Source: Streptomyces sp. NBC_00440 (lineage in GTDB: Bacteria; Actinomycetota; Actinomycetes; Streptomycetales; Streptomycetaceae). From it: 64,000 bases of DNA. Location of the stretch: positions 4,274,001-4,338,000 of the forward strand of contig NZ_CP107921.1 of the NCBI RefSeq assembly GCF_036014215.1, in the 5' to 3' direction. Both the position numbers and the translations under genes were made by a program. The notes below the pieces were generated by a model that was not told where the DNA came from, made no database searches, and saw nothing but the letters and a program-made list of their open reading frames with translations. Below, piece after piece: positions 8,702-16,250 of this stretch. Each line of letters starts with the position of its first letter. Within the stretch, counting starts at the first letter, position 1.

Positions 8702-8844
8702 GCAAGCGCGTTGTGCGCAGGGCCTCTTGGAGCCTGCCGGTCCGGCGGACCGGACAGCAGCGGGCGGCCGGGTGCCACCGCGTCGGTATTCCTTCACGAC
8801 ACGTGGCACCCGGCCGCCCGCGGGTGCTGTCAGGGCGCTGTCTG

Positions 8845-10209
8845 TCAGGCGCCGCTGTGGCGGAGCATGTCCTCGCGCTCGACGACCTTCACGCGCTCGC
8901 GGCCCTCCGCGTCGCCCAGGCTCCGCTCGTGGCTGTCGAGCTGGTGCCAGCCGTCCCACGTGGTGTAGCGGACGCCGCGCTCCGCCAGGAAGACGGTGAC
9001 GGCATCCGGGTCCGGCAGGCCGGCGCCGGGGAGGCGCCCGGCGGCGTGGTCGTCGAGGAGGCAGGCCACGGTCTCGTTGGCGTCGCCCTTGGTGTGGCCG
9101 ATGAGCCCGATCGGGCCGCGCTTGATCCAGCCGGTGACATAGACGGCGGTCTGGTGGCTGCCGTCGGCGGCCAGCACGCGCCCGGCCTCGTGGGGAACGG
9201 TGCCGGAGGCCACGTCGAAGGGCAGCTTGGGCAGCTCGTCCGAGCGGTAACCCACCGCGCGGTAGACGGCCTGGACGTCCCAGTCGGTGAAGCGGCCGGT
9301 GCCGCGGACGTTGCCGGTGCCGTCCAGCTCGGTGCGCTCCGTACGCAGCCCGACCACGCGCCCGTCCTCGCCGATGATCTCCTCCGGGGACTCGAAGAAG
9401 TGCAGGAAAAGCTTGTGCGGGCGGTCCCCGGCGTCGCGGATGGCCCAGTTCTCCAGGGTGGAGGCGACCATGTTGGCCTGCTTGTCACCGCGGCGGGTGG
9501 CGATCGAGCCCTCGTCGTAGTCGATGTCCTCGGGGTTGACCACGACCTCGATGTTCGGCGAGTGGTCGAGCTCGCGCAGTTCCATCGGGCTGAACTTGGC
9601 CTGCGCGGGTCCGCGGCGGCCGAAGACATGGACCTCGACGGCCTTGTTCTGCTGCAGCCCGCTGTGGACGTTCGGCGGGATCTCGGTGGGCAGCAGCTCG
9701 TCGGCGGTCTTGGCCAGGATCCGGGCCACGTCCAGGGCGACGTTGCCCACCCCGAGCACGGCGACCTTCCCGGCCTCCAGCGGCCAGGTGCGCGGGACGT
9801 CGGGGTGGCCGTCGTACCAGGAGACGAAGTCCGCGGCGCCGAACGAGCCGTCCAGGGCTATCCCGGGAATGTCCAGGGCCCGGTCCGCCATCGCGCCGGT
9901 GGAGAAGACCACGGCGTCGTAGAAGCGGTGCAGGTCGTCCAGCGTGAGGTCGTTGGGGTAGTCCACATTGCCGAAGAGCCGTATCTGAGGCTTGTCCAGC
10001 ACCTTGTGCAGCGCGGTGATGATGCCCTTGATCCGCGGGTGGTCCGGGGCGACCCCGTAGCGGATCAGCCCGAACGGTGCGGGCATCCGCTCGAACAGGT
10101 CGATGGAGACGCCCGGGGTCTGGGCGGCGTCGGACTTCAGCAGGGCGTCGGCGGCGTAGATACCGGCCGGGCCGGCACCGACGATCGCGACTCGGATGGG
10201 ACGAGACAT
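8845..10209 (-). CDS. Ferredoxin-NADP+ reductase (FprA / adrenodoxin reductase type)
   Basis: 454 residues from ATG 10209, with GGAGGAA upstream. The N-terminal FAD site VAIVGAGPAGIYAADALL and the second dinucleotide loop VAVLGVGNVALDVARIL show the glutathione-reductase-like fold of the FprA/adrenodoxin reductase family. The family segments PFGLIRYGVAPDHPRIK, VFGRRGPAQAKFSP and YVTGWIKRGPIGLIGHTKGDA are all present. It transfers electrons from NADPH to ferredoxins, which in Streptomyces feed cytochromes P450. The P450 gene about 1.5 kb away on the same strand is a conceivable client, though no ferredoxin gene is seen in the window. Confidence 0.93.
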   Translation of the reverse strand: MSRPIRVAIVGAGPAGIYAADALLKSDAAQTPGVSIDLFERMPAPFGLIRYGVAPDHPRIKGIITALHKVLDKPQIRLFGNVDYPNDLTLDDLHRFYDAVVFSTGAMADRALDIPGIALDGSFGAADFVSWYDGHPDVPRTWPLEAGKVAVLGVGNVALDVARILAKTADELLPTEIPPNVHSGLQQNKAVEVHVFGRRGPAQAKFSPMELRELDHSPNIEVVVNPEDIDYDEGSIATRRGDKQANMVASTLENWAIRDAGDRPHKLFLHFFESPEEIIGEDGRVVGLRTERTELDGTGNVRGTGRFTDWDVQAVYRAVGYRSDELPKLPFDVASGTVPHEAGRVLAADGSHQTAVYVTGWIKRGPIGLIGHTKGDANETVACLLDDHAAGRLPGAGLPDPDAVTVFLAERGVRYTTWDGWHQLDSHERSLGDAEGRERVKVVEREDMLRHSGA

Positions 10210-10357
10210 ACGGGACGTTCCTCCAGGCAACGCGGACAGACGGGTCGACAGGCCCGCCAGGCGTGTCGTCCGAAAGCATATGGCACCAGGTGACAGAATC
10301 CCCTGGCTGCCCACGGTACGGTCCGCCGGTAAGCCGTCCCGCCCAGGAGGAACCCGT

Positions 10358-11041
10358 ATGCAACCCAGCCCGGCCGAACGCACCGCGTCCGCCGGCCTGC
10401 GCGCCCGCAAGAAGCTCCGGACCCGCGACGCGCTCTGCCACGCGGCCCTCGACCTGTTCGGCTCCCGCGGCTTCGACGGCACCACGCTGGACGACATCGC
10501 GGCCGCGGCCGATGTGTCCAAACGCACGTTGCTGCGGTACTTCACGGGCAAGGAGGACGTGCTGCTCGCGGTGTTCCGGGAGCTGGCCGTACTCACCCTG
10601 CGCGAGCTGGACCGCAGGCCCCCGGAGGAGCCGCCGCTGGCCGCGCTGCGCGAAGCCACGCGCCGCGCCCTGACCGAGGTGACGCGGGCCGGTCCCGAGT
10701 ACCGCTCCACGCCGGCCTGCCTCGCCGTACTGCACCTCGTGGCCGTCACACCCGGCCTGCTCGTCTCCCTCCACCGCGTCCTGCTGAGCGAGCAGGACGC
10801 ACTCGCCGGGATCCTCGCCGCGCGGGAGCACCTCGCGGACCCGGCCGACCCGCGGCCCCAGCTCCTGGTGTCGATGCACGCCTGCGCCATGACGGTCGCC
10901 GTCCGCACCTGGCAGGCGAGCGGCAGCCGCGACCTCGACACCCTGCTGCACCTGATCGACCTGTGCCTCGACAACCTCAGCTCAGCGGCCGGAGGGCCGT
11001 GGGCGGGGTCACCGGTGGACCGGGGGCTGGCCGGGGTGTGA
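10358..11041 (+). CDS. TetR-family transcriptional regulator
   Basis: 227 residues from ATG 10358, 7 nt after AGGAGG. The N-terminal TetR DNA-binding domain is clear (RDALCHAALDLFGSRGFDGTTLDDIAAAADVSKRTLLRYFTGKEDVLLAVF). The helical C-terminal half is the ligand/dimer domain with no recognisable ligand class. It is divergent from the ferredoxin reductase gene across 148 bp and could regulate it. Confidence 0.9.
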   Translation: MQPSPAERTASAGLRARKKLRTRDALCHAALDLFGSRGFDGTTLDDIAAAADVSKRTLLRYFTGKEDVLLAVFRELAVLTLRELDRRPPEEPPLAALREATRRALTEVTRAGPEYRSTPACLAVLHLVAVTPGLLVSLHRVLLSEQDALAGILAAREHLADPADPRPQLLVSMHACAMTVAVRTWQASGSRDLDTLLHLIDLCLDNLSSAAGGPWAGSPVDRGLAGV

Positions 11042-11194
11042 CGGCGGTTGGCCGTACGTAACCACGCGACTACGGGACGACGTGATTACGGATCGATTCA
11101 CCCGAATGGCCCCGCCCGGCTGGTGGCGGAAGCCGTGGAGGCGGAGTGTCGGGGCCACGCCGGAACGCCCGACTACCCGGCGAAGGAGGCTCTC

Positions 11195-11647
11195 ATGGCT
11201 CAGTCCGCAGCCCCCTCCGGGGGGCCCACACCTCACCACACGCAGCCCGGCAGGGGCAGCGGCAGTGCCTGGGCGAGTGGTGGAACCCTGTTCGCCGGTG
11301 TGCTGCTGTTCGTGGACGGCGTGCTGGGTGTGCTCAACGGCGTGGTCGGCATCGCGAAGGACAGCGTCTACACACGGGTCGGCCACTACGCGTACGAGTT
11401 CAACCTGACCGCCTGGGGCTGGATCCATCTGGCCATCGGCGTGCTCCTCATCCTCACCGGCCTGGGCATTCTCCGGGGTGCCCCCTGGGCCCGCTGGCTC
11501 GGCGTCTTCATGGCCGGGATCAGCGTCATCGCGAACTTCATGTGGCTGCCGTACCAGCCGATCTGGGCGTTCATCGCCATCGCGATCGGCGTCTTCGTGA
11601 TCTGGTCCCTCCTGACGGACCACCACGTCAGGGCGCCTGGTCGGTGA
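11195..11647 (+). CDS. Four-TM membrane protein (DUF7144-like)
   Basis: 150 residues from ATG 11195, with AAGGAGG upstream. After a Pro/Gly/His-rich cytoplasmic leader of about 30 residues there are four hydrophobic spans, including GTLFAGVLLFVDGVLGVLNG, GWIHLAIGVLLILTGLGIL and AFIAIAIGVFVIWSLL. The layout matches a small integral membrane family widespread in Streptomyces and usually annotated as a conserved membrane protein. Function is unknown. A strong hairpin follows the stop codon. Confidence 0.8.
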   Translation: MAQSAAPSGGPTPHHTQPGRGSGSAWASGGTLFAGVLLFVDGVLGVLNGVVGIAKDSVYTRVGHYAYEFNLTAWGWIHLAIGVLLILTGLGILRGAPWARWLGVFMAGISVIANFMWLPYQPIWAFIAIAIGVFVIWSLLTDHHVRAPGR

Positions 11648-11670
11648 ATTCCGGAAAGCCCAGGTTCCAC

Positions 11671-11703
11671 GGAAAGCCCCGGGTCTGTGGCCCGGGGCTT
11701 TCC
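11671..11703. terminator. Bidirectional hairpin terminator
   Basis: A perfect 13-bp stem (GGAAAGCCCCGGG / CCCGGGGCTTTCC) with a 7-nt loop lies between the convergent membrane-protein gene and P450 gene. There is no U-tract, as is usual in Streptomyces. A partial copy of the arm follows downstream. Confidence 0.8.
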
Positions 11704-11759
11704 GGTGGGACCCGGGCTTTCCGGTGGAACCTGAACGACCGGCAGCGGCAGCGCCGGCA

Positions 11760-13118
11760 TCAGCCGGTGGGGGCTGAGGGGCGGGTGTCCACGGGCAGCC
11801 GGTTCACCCTGCGCAAGCAAGCTCCGTGCCAGGTGAGTTCGTCCTCAGGGGCGGCAAGGCTCAGATGGGGGAACCGGCCGAAGAGCCCGACGAGGGCGTC
11901 GTGGACGAGGTGGCGTCCGAGCGCCGCGCCGAGGCAGTAGTGCGGCCCGTGTCCGAAGGACAGATGGCTGCCCGGCGACCGGCGGTGCGGATCGGCCCGC
12001 AGGGGGTCGGGCCAGACCGTGGGGTCGAGGTTGGCGGAGAGCAGGGAGGTGACGACCACGGCGCCTTGGGGCAAGGAGATGCCCGCGACGCGGCAGGGTT
12101 CCCGGGTGAATCGCCAACCGGTGTGCTGAAAGGGCGGGTTCAGCCGCAGGATCTCCTCGGTCAGCGCCCTCGTATGTTGTTCGGCGCTGTGGCTGAGACC
12201 GTGCCTGACGTCCGGGCGGCGCATGGCCAGGAGCGTGCCGGCCGGGATGACGGTGGTGAGCGAGTCGATGGTGCCGATGAGCAACATGCCGAGCATTCCG
12301 GCCATTTCGGCGTTGGTGAGTTCTCCCGCCCGGTTGGCGTGCAGCACGGCGGTAGCCGCGGTGGGGGTGGGGGAGTGGCGGGCGGCGCTGATGACCTGCA
12401 GCACGGTGCGGGAAAAGGCACGGTGCGCCGACCGGGCCGTCTCCGTCCCCGGAGCTGTCGCACTTGCGGCAAGAGCGGCCGTCACGGCTGCCGGGCGTAG
12501 CCCGGGCGGAATGCCGAGCACCTCGCCGACGGCGGCGCCTGCCAGCGGCAGGGCGAAATCGGCGACGATGTCGACGCGGTCGCGGCCGGCCAGGGACCGG
12601 AGGATCTGTGCGGCCTCGCACCGCAGCCCGGTGGCCGTCTCCGCTGCCGCTGCGGCGGTGAAGAAGGGGGCCACGATCCGGCGCATCCTGCGGTGGCGGT
12701 CCCCGGAGGCGGAGAGCAACTGTGGTGCGTGGGCGAAGAAGTCCTCCGGGTAGCGGCGGACGGGGAAGCCCTGCACGGGCCGGCCCACCTCGCTGACGTC
12801 ATTGGTCAGCCGCGGATCGGTGAGTACGGCGCGGGACACGGCCGCGTCCGTCGCGGCCCAGGCGCGCAGACCCCCGGCGAGAGTGACGGGGCGCAGGGCG
12901 GGGCCGCCCGGTCCGGTGAGCCGGCCCACCGCCGTAACGAACCCGCCCTCGTTGAGAGTTGGGCACGCCAGGAGGGCCGGGGCACCGGAGGGGGCCGGGC
13001 GGTCCGAGGGCGTGGGGCAGGCCGAGGCGGCCGGGCCGTCCGAGGGGCCCGGGCCGTCCACGGGTGTTGAGCCGGCCGACAGGCCCGACGGGTCTGTCGT
13101 GGGCGTGGTGCGGGTCAC
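11760..13118 (-). CDS. Cytochrome P450
   Basis: 452 residues from GTG 13118, which overlaps the ketosynthase stop codon by 4 bp (GTGA). The heme-binding loop FGHGPHYCLGAALGR places the thiolate Cys at 395, and EEILR is the K-helix ExxR. The I-helix segment LLIGTIDSLTTVIP lacks the usual acid-Thr proton relay, so oxygen activation may be unusual or substrate-assisted. The first 45 residues are Pro/Ser/Ala-rich and probably disordered. It is last gene of the leftward reductase-ACP-KS-P450 operon and would oxidise an acyl or polyketide product, perhaps while ACP-bound. Electron donor is not encoded nearby except the reductase at 8845. Confidence 0.9.
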   Translation of the reverse strand: MTRTTPTTDPSGLSAGSTPVDGPGPSDGPAASACPTPSDRPAPSGAPALLACPTLNEGGFVTAVGRLTGPGGPALRPVTLAGGLRAWAATDAAVSRAVLTDPRLTNDVSEVGRPVQGFPVRRYPEDFFAHAPQLLSASGDRHRRMRRIVAPFFTAAAAAETATGLRCEAAQILRSLAGRDRVDIVADFALPLAGAAVGEVLGIPPGLRPAAVTAALAASATAPGTETARSAHRAFSRTVLQVISAARHSPTPTAATAVLHANRAGELTNAEMAGMLGMLLIGTIDSLTTVIPAGTLLAMRRPDVRHGLSHSAEQHTRALTEEILRLNPPFQHTGWRFTREPCRVAGISLPQGAVVVTSLLSANLDPTVWPDPLRADPHRRSPGSHLSFGHGPHYCLGAALGRHLVHDALVGLFGRFPHLSLAAPEDELTWHGACLRRVNRLPVDTRPSAPTG

Positions 13119-14341
13119 GCGGTGGTGAAGATCAGGGCGGTGTTCTGCCCGCCGAAGCCGATGGAGGTACTCGCCACAGCGGCCATCCGCTGGTGCCGGG
13201 GCTCCTTGGTGACGATGTCGAGGTCGATGGCGGGGTCGTGCCGGTCCAGGTTTGCGGTGGGATGGATGGTCTGAGTGGTGAGACTCAGGACGCTGACCGC
13301 CGCCTCGATCGCACCGGCGCCTGCGATGGCGTGGCCGATGATGCTCTTGGTGGCGGTGACGGGCGGCGGCGTGTGGAAGACGGCGCGCAGGGCCTCGGCT
13401 TCGCTGATGTCGTTGGCGGGGGTCGATGTGGCGTGGGCGTTGACGTGACCGATGTCGGCAGGCGTGAGAGCTGCGTTGCTGAGAGCGGTGCGCAGGGCCT
13501 GTACGGTGCCGCGCCCCCCGGGGTGCGGGGTGGTCCAGTGGTGGGCGTCGCAGGTGGTGCCGTATCCGGCCAGATGGGCGCGGACGGGGGCGCGCCGAGC
13601 TCTGGCGTGGCGGGTCTCCTCCAGGATCAGGATGCCGGCGCCTTCGCCGAGGACGAAGCCGTCCCGGTCCGCGTCGAAGGGGCGGGAGGCTCCGGCGGGG
13701 TCGTGGCTACGGGTGGAGAGGGCGCCCATCCGCCAGAACGCTCCGGCGGCCAGACGTGAGGAGCCGGCGGATTCGCTGCCTCCGGCGATGACGATGTCGC
13801 ACGTTCCGGAGACGATCAGGTCGCGGGCGAGACCGATGGCCGTGGCCCCGGATGCGCAGGCGGTGCTGACGGCGAAGTTGGGCCCGGTCGCCTGGCAGTC
13901 GATGGCGATCTCGGCGGGTGCCATGTTGGGCATGGAGCGGGGCACGTCGGTCGGCGACAACGCCCGGTAGGCGCCACGGGCCAGCTGCTCGTACTCCCGC
14001 AAGGCGGTGTCCTGACTGCTCCCGCCGACGCCGATCACGACCCCGACCCGGCTGCCGTCCCAGGTGGCGGGGTCGAGCCCGGAGTCCGCGAGGGCCTCCC
14101 GTGCGGTGAGGAGCGCGAGGTGTACGAACCTGTCGGTGCGCCAGACGATCCGGCGGCCGATGGCTCCGACGGCGTCGAACTCGGGGATCTGGCAGGAGAA
14201 GGCGACCGGCATCCCGTCCAGCCTCGGATCCGGTGCCGCAGTGGACGTGCCTTCGCACAAGCGGGCCCAGGTCGCGGTGGCCCCCACACCGGCGGGGGTG
14301 GTCATACCGAGACCGGTGACGGATACGGAGCGGGCGGTCAT
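13115..14341 (-). CDS. Beta-ketoacyl-ACP synthase (KAS II / FabF-like)
   Basis: 408 residues from ATG 14341, overlapping the ACP stop by 4 bp. The thiolase fold has the active triad: Cys162 in STACASGATA, His303 in NAHATSTPAND and His337 in KSIIGHAIAGAGA. The canonical HGTGT motif reads HATST. It should catalyse decarboxylative condensation of an acyl primer with malonyl-ACP. No chain-length factor, ketoreductase, dehydratase or acyltransferase is encoded beside it, so either one condensation occurs or the chain is processed by primary fatty-acid enzymes. Member of the operon 15835 to 11760. Confidence 0.92.
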   Translation of the reverse strand: MTARSVSVTGLGMTTPAGVGATATWARLCEGTSTAAPDPRLDGMPVAFSCQIPEFDAVGAIGRRIVWRTDRFVHLALLTAREALADSGLDPATWDGSRVGVVIGVGGSSQDTALREYEQLARGAYRALSPTDVPRSMPNMAPAEIAIDCQATGPNFAVSTACASGATAIGLARDLIVSGTCDIVIAGGSESAGSSRLAAGAFWRMGALSTRSHDPAGASRPFDADRDGFVLGEGAGILILEETRHARARRAPVRAHLAGYGTTCDAHHWTTPHPGGRGTVQALRTALSNAALTPADIGHVNAHATSTPANDISEAEALRAVFHTPPPVTATKSIIGHAIAGAGAIEAAVSVLSLTTQTIHPTANLDRHDPAIDLDIVTKEPRHQRMAAVASTSIGFGGQNTALIFTTA

Positions 14342-14598
14342 GACGTGGCGGGCATGGTCGCCAGCAGCCGCGAGAGCGCCTCGGCTGCCTGGGCCAGGGT
14401 CACACCGGGGCTGAAGGAGCCCTCGATCTCGGGGAATTGGAGTCCGTACCGGTCTTCGAGGATCACCACGGTCTCCGCCAGAGCCAGCGAGTCCATGTCC
14501 AGGTCCTCGAACGTGGTGGACGGTGTGATCTCGGCCGGGTCGATGCCGAAGTGGCCGCAGATGATGTCGGCGATCTGGTCCTGCATCGGAACGCTCAT
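14338..14598 (-). CDS. Acyl carrier protein
   Basis: 86 residues from ATG 14598, behind an AGGAG site. It is a four-helix acyl carrier protein with phosphopantetheine attachment at Ser37 in the DMDSL motif; acidic helix II (LAETVVILEDRYG) follows. Its stop overlaps the ketosynthase start (ATGA), so the two are coupled and probably act on the same chain. The reductase gene lies 25 bp upstream. Confidence 0.93.
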   Translation of the reverse strand: MSVPMQDQIADIICGHFGIDPAEITPSTTFEDLDMDSLALAETVVILEDRYGLQFPEIEGSFSPGVTLAQAAEALSRLLATMPATS

Positions 14599-14623
14599 GC
14601 TTACTCCTGTGGTGGCAGACCGG

Positions 14624-15835
14624 TCAGCCGGCCGAGGTCGGCGGGCTGAGGACGGCGTCGAGATAGGAACTGTCGATGGACGCCGGGGGGTTGACCAGCC
14701 GACGGCGCTCCAGGTCCGCCAGGCTGCTGCGTTCGTAACGGCGGCGCAGCCCGAGGTAGGCGGTGGCCTCGGCCCCGTACTGGTCGACGGCGCGCTCCAG
14801 ATCCGTGGGGTCCGGCCGCTCGGTGACCAGCTCCAGACGGAGCCGGGGAACGGACCTCTGCAGTGCGTCATTGACTCGTTCCACGGGCGTCTCGACGGGG
14901 TGCACGACGTGGTGGACGTGTGCCCCGGGCCCGGCCGGCGGGCGCCCTGCCAGCTGCAGCATGGCCAGAGCCGCGTCCTCGACCTGCAGCAGGTTGATAC
15001 CGGCGTCGGGTGCACCCAGCAGACGGACCACCAGCTCCCCCGTACGGTCGGTCGCGGGGGAAGGCCCCGGCCCCCGCGGACCGTGCAGCGAATGCCGGAG
15101 GAACAGGGCGAGCTTGGCGGCCAGGACGGCGTAGGTGTGCTGCGGGGCGCGGGGCAGTGCCCGGCGCTCGCTCAGCAGCACACTGGGCCGGAAGACCGTG
15201 GCACACCGGCTGTTGTCGCGCGCCCAGTCGTGGACCAGTTTCTCGCCCCGGTATTTGGACTCCTCGTAGGGGGTGAGGAATCCATGGGCGCATTCCAACT
15301 GCCGTTCCGGGACGACGCCTTCCAGCTGTGCACCGGCCACGAATGCCGTGCTGATGTGAAACACCGGCGGTCTGCGGCTGCCGGCTGTCGCCAGGGTGAG
15401 AATCTGCCGGGTGCCTTCCACATTAGTGCGGTGCAGTTCCTCGGCGGCGCCATGGAGTTTGGTGAGCGCGGCACAGTGCCATACGGCGTCGACACTGTCG
15501 GCGATGGTACGGAATTCGCTTTCGGGCAGGCCCAGTTGTGGACCGTCGAGGCTGACCTGGACCGCACGTACCTGGCGGGGGATCCGTTCCACGGTCCCGG
15601 CGGGTGCCCCCGCCGATCGCAGGGCGCAGGCGAGGGAGGCCAGGGCCCGGTGCGGGGGCTTGCGCACCAGGGCAACCACCCGGGTGTCATACGGCAGCAG
15701 CCGCAACAGCAGGTGCGAGGCGAGGAATCCGGTGGCGCCGGTCAGGGCGATCGTGGAGCCGGCAGGCCTCTCGTACGGGAGTCCGGCGGCCTGGTCGGTC
15801 GATTGCACCGTGTCCGGCATGGCCCGTCTTCGCAT
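14624..15835 (-). CDS. Standalone thioester-reductase-like NAD(P)-binding enzyme
   Basis: 403 residues; ATG 15835 is taken as start, with ATG 15820 possible. It is an extended short-chain dehydrogenase with the nucleotide loop TGATGFLASHLLLRL (32-46), HISTAFVAG holding the catalytic Ser/Thr (160-168) and Y190-x3-K194 in YEESK. The layout matches the reductase (R) domains of carboxylic acid reductases and NRPS/PKS terminal reductases and the male-sterility-type fatty acyl reductases. Here it is free-standing and first in an operon with an ACP and ketosynthase. The likely reaction is reductive release of an acyl-ACP to aldehyde or alcohol; the substrate is unknown. Confidence 0.82.
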   Translation of the reverse strand: MRRRAMPDTVQSTDQAAGLPYERPAGSTIALTGATGFLASHLLLRLLPYDTRVVALVRKPPHRALASLACALRSAGAPAGTVERIPRQVRAVQVSLDGPQLGLPESEFRTIADSVDAVWHCAALTKLHGAAEELHRTNVEGTRQILTLATAGSRRPPVFHISTAFVAGAQLEGVVPERQLECAHGFLTPYEESKYRGEKLVHDWARDNSRCATVFRPSVLLSERRALPRAPQHTYAVLAAKLALFLRHSLHGPRGPGPSPATDRTGELVVRLLGAPDAGINLLQVEDAALAMLQLAGRPPAGPGAHVHHVVHPVETPVERVNDALQRSVPRLRLELVTERPDPTDLERAVDQYGAEATAYLGLRRRYERSSLADLERRRLVNPPASIDSSYLDAVLSPPTSAG

Positions 15836-16250
15836 TCTCTGTGGAGTGGCTTACGTACGCGGAATATTGAGAAGTCACGGAATCACGGATCGCGGAATCT
15901 CGAAATGCTGCCTGCTGCTCGCTGCCCGCTGTCTTCTGTCTTCTGTCTCACGAGATGCCCGAACCTATACCGGCAGGAAGACGCCGAAGCACCCGATATG
16001 GCCAAAGGGGCTGATCCGGGGCCCAGTTCCACTCCATCGAGGGAAGCAATCCGCTGCTTTGCATATTTGCTTCACTCCGGATCGCGGTAGACGCGAGCGG
16101 TGAGCAGAAAGCGGCCGTGCCCTGGACCGGCTGTGCATCGTTCCCTCCGTGGAATTACCCGCCCGCAGCGGGCGAGCGGCCAGGCGGTCGAGCGGTCGGC
16201 ACCGGTACGCAACGGTGCAGCCGGGGCCGCTCGAACTGAATGAGAGACGC
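15836..16250. promoter_or_regulatory. Divergent promoter region of the ACP/KS cluster
   Basis: This 415-bp gap lies between the divergent reductase and MMPL genes. It is locally A/T-richer than its surroundings (15860-16080) and should contain both promoters. Short direct repeats (GTCTTCT twice near 15931) are visible. No regulator gene sits in the cluster, so control comes from elsewhere. No gene is seen in it. Confidence 0.5.

Noticed and set aside
14120..16090. 656-residue plus-strand frame over the KS/ACP/reductase genes
   Set aside because: No domain or ribosome site; antisense to a clear operon.
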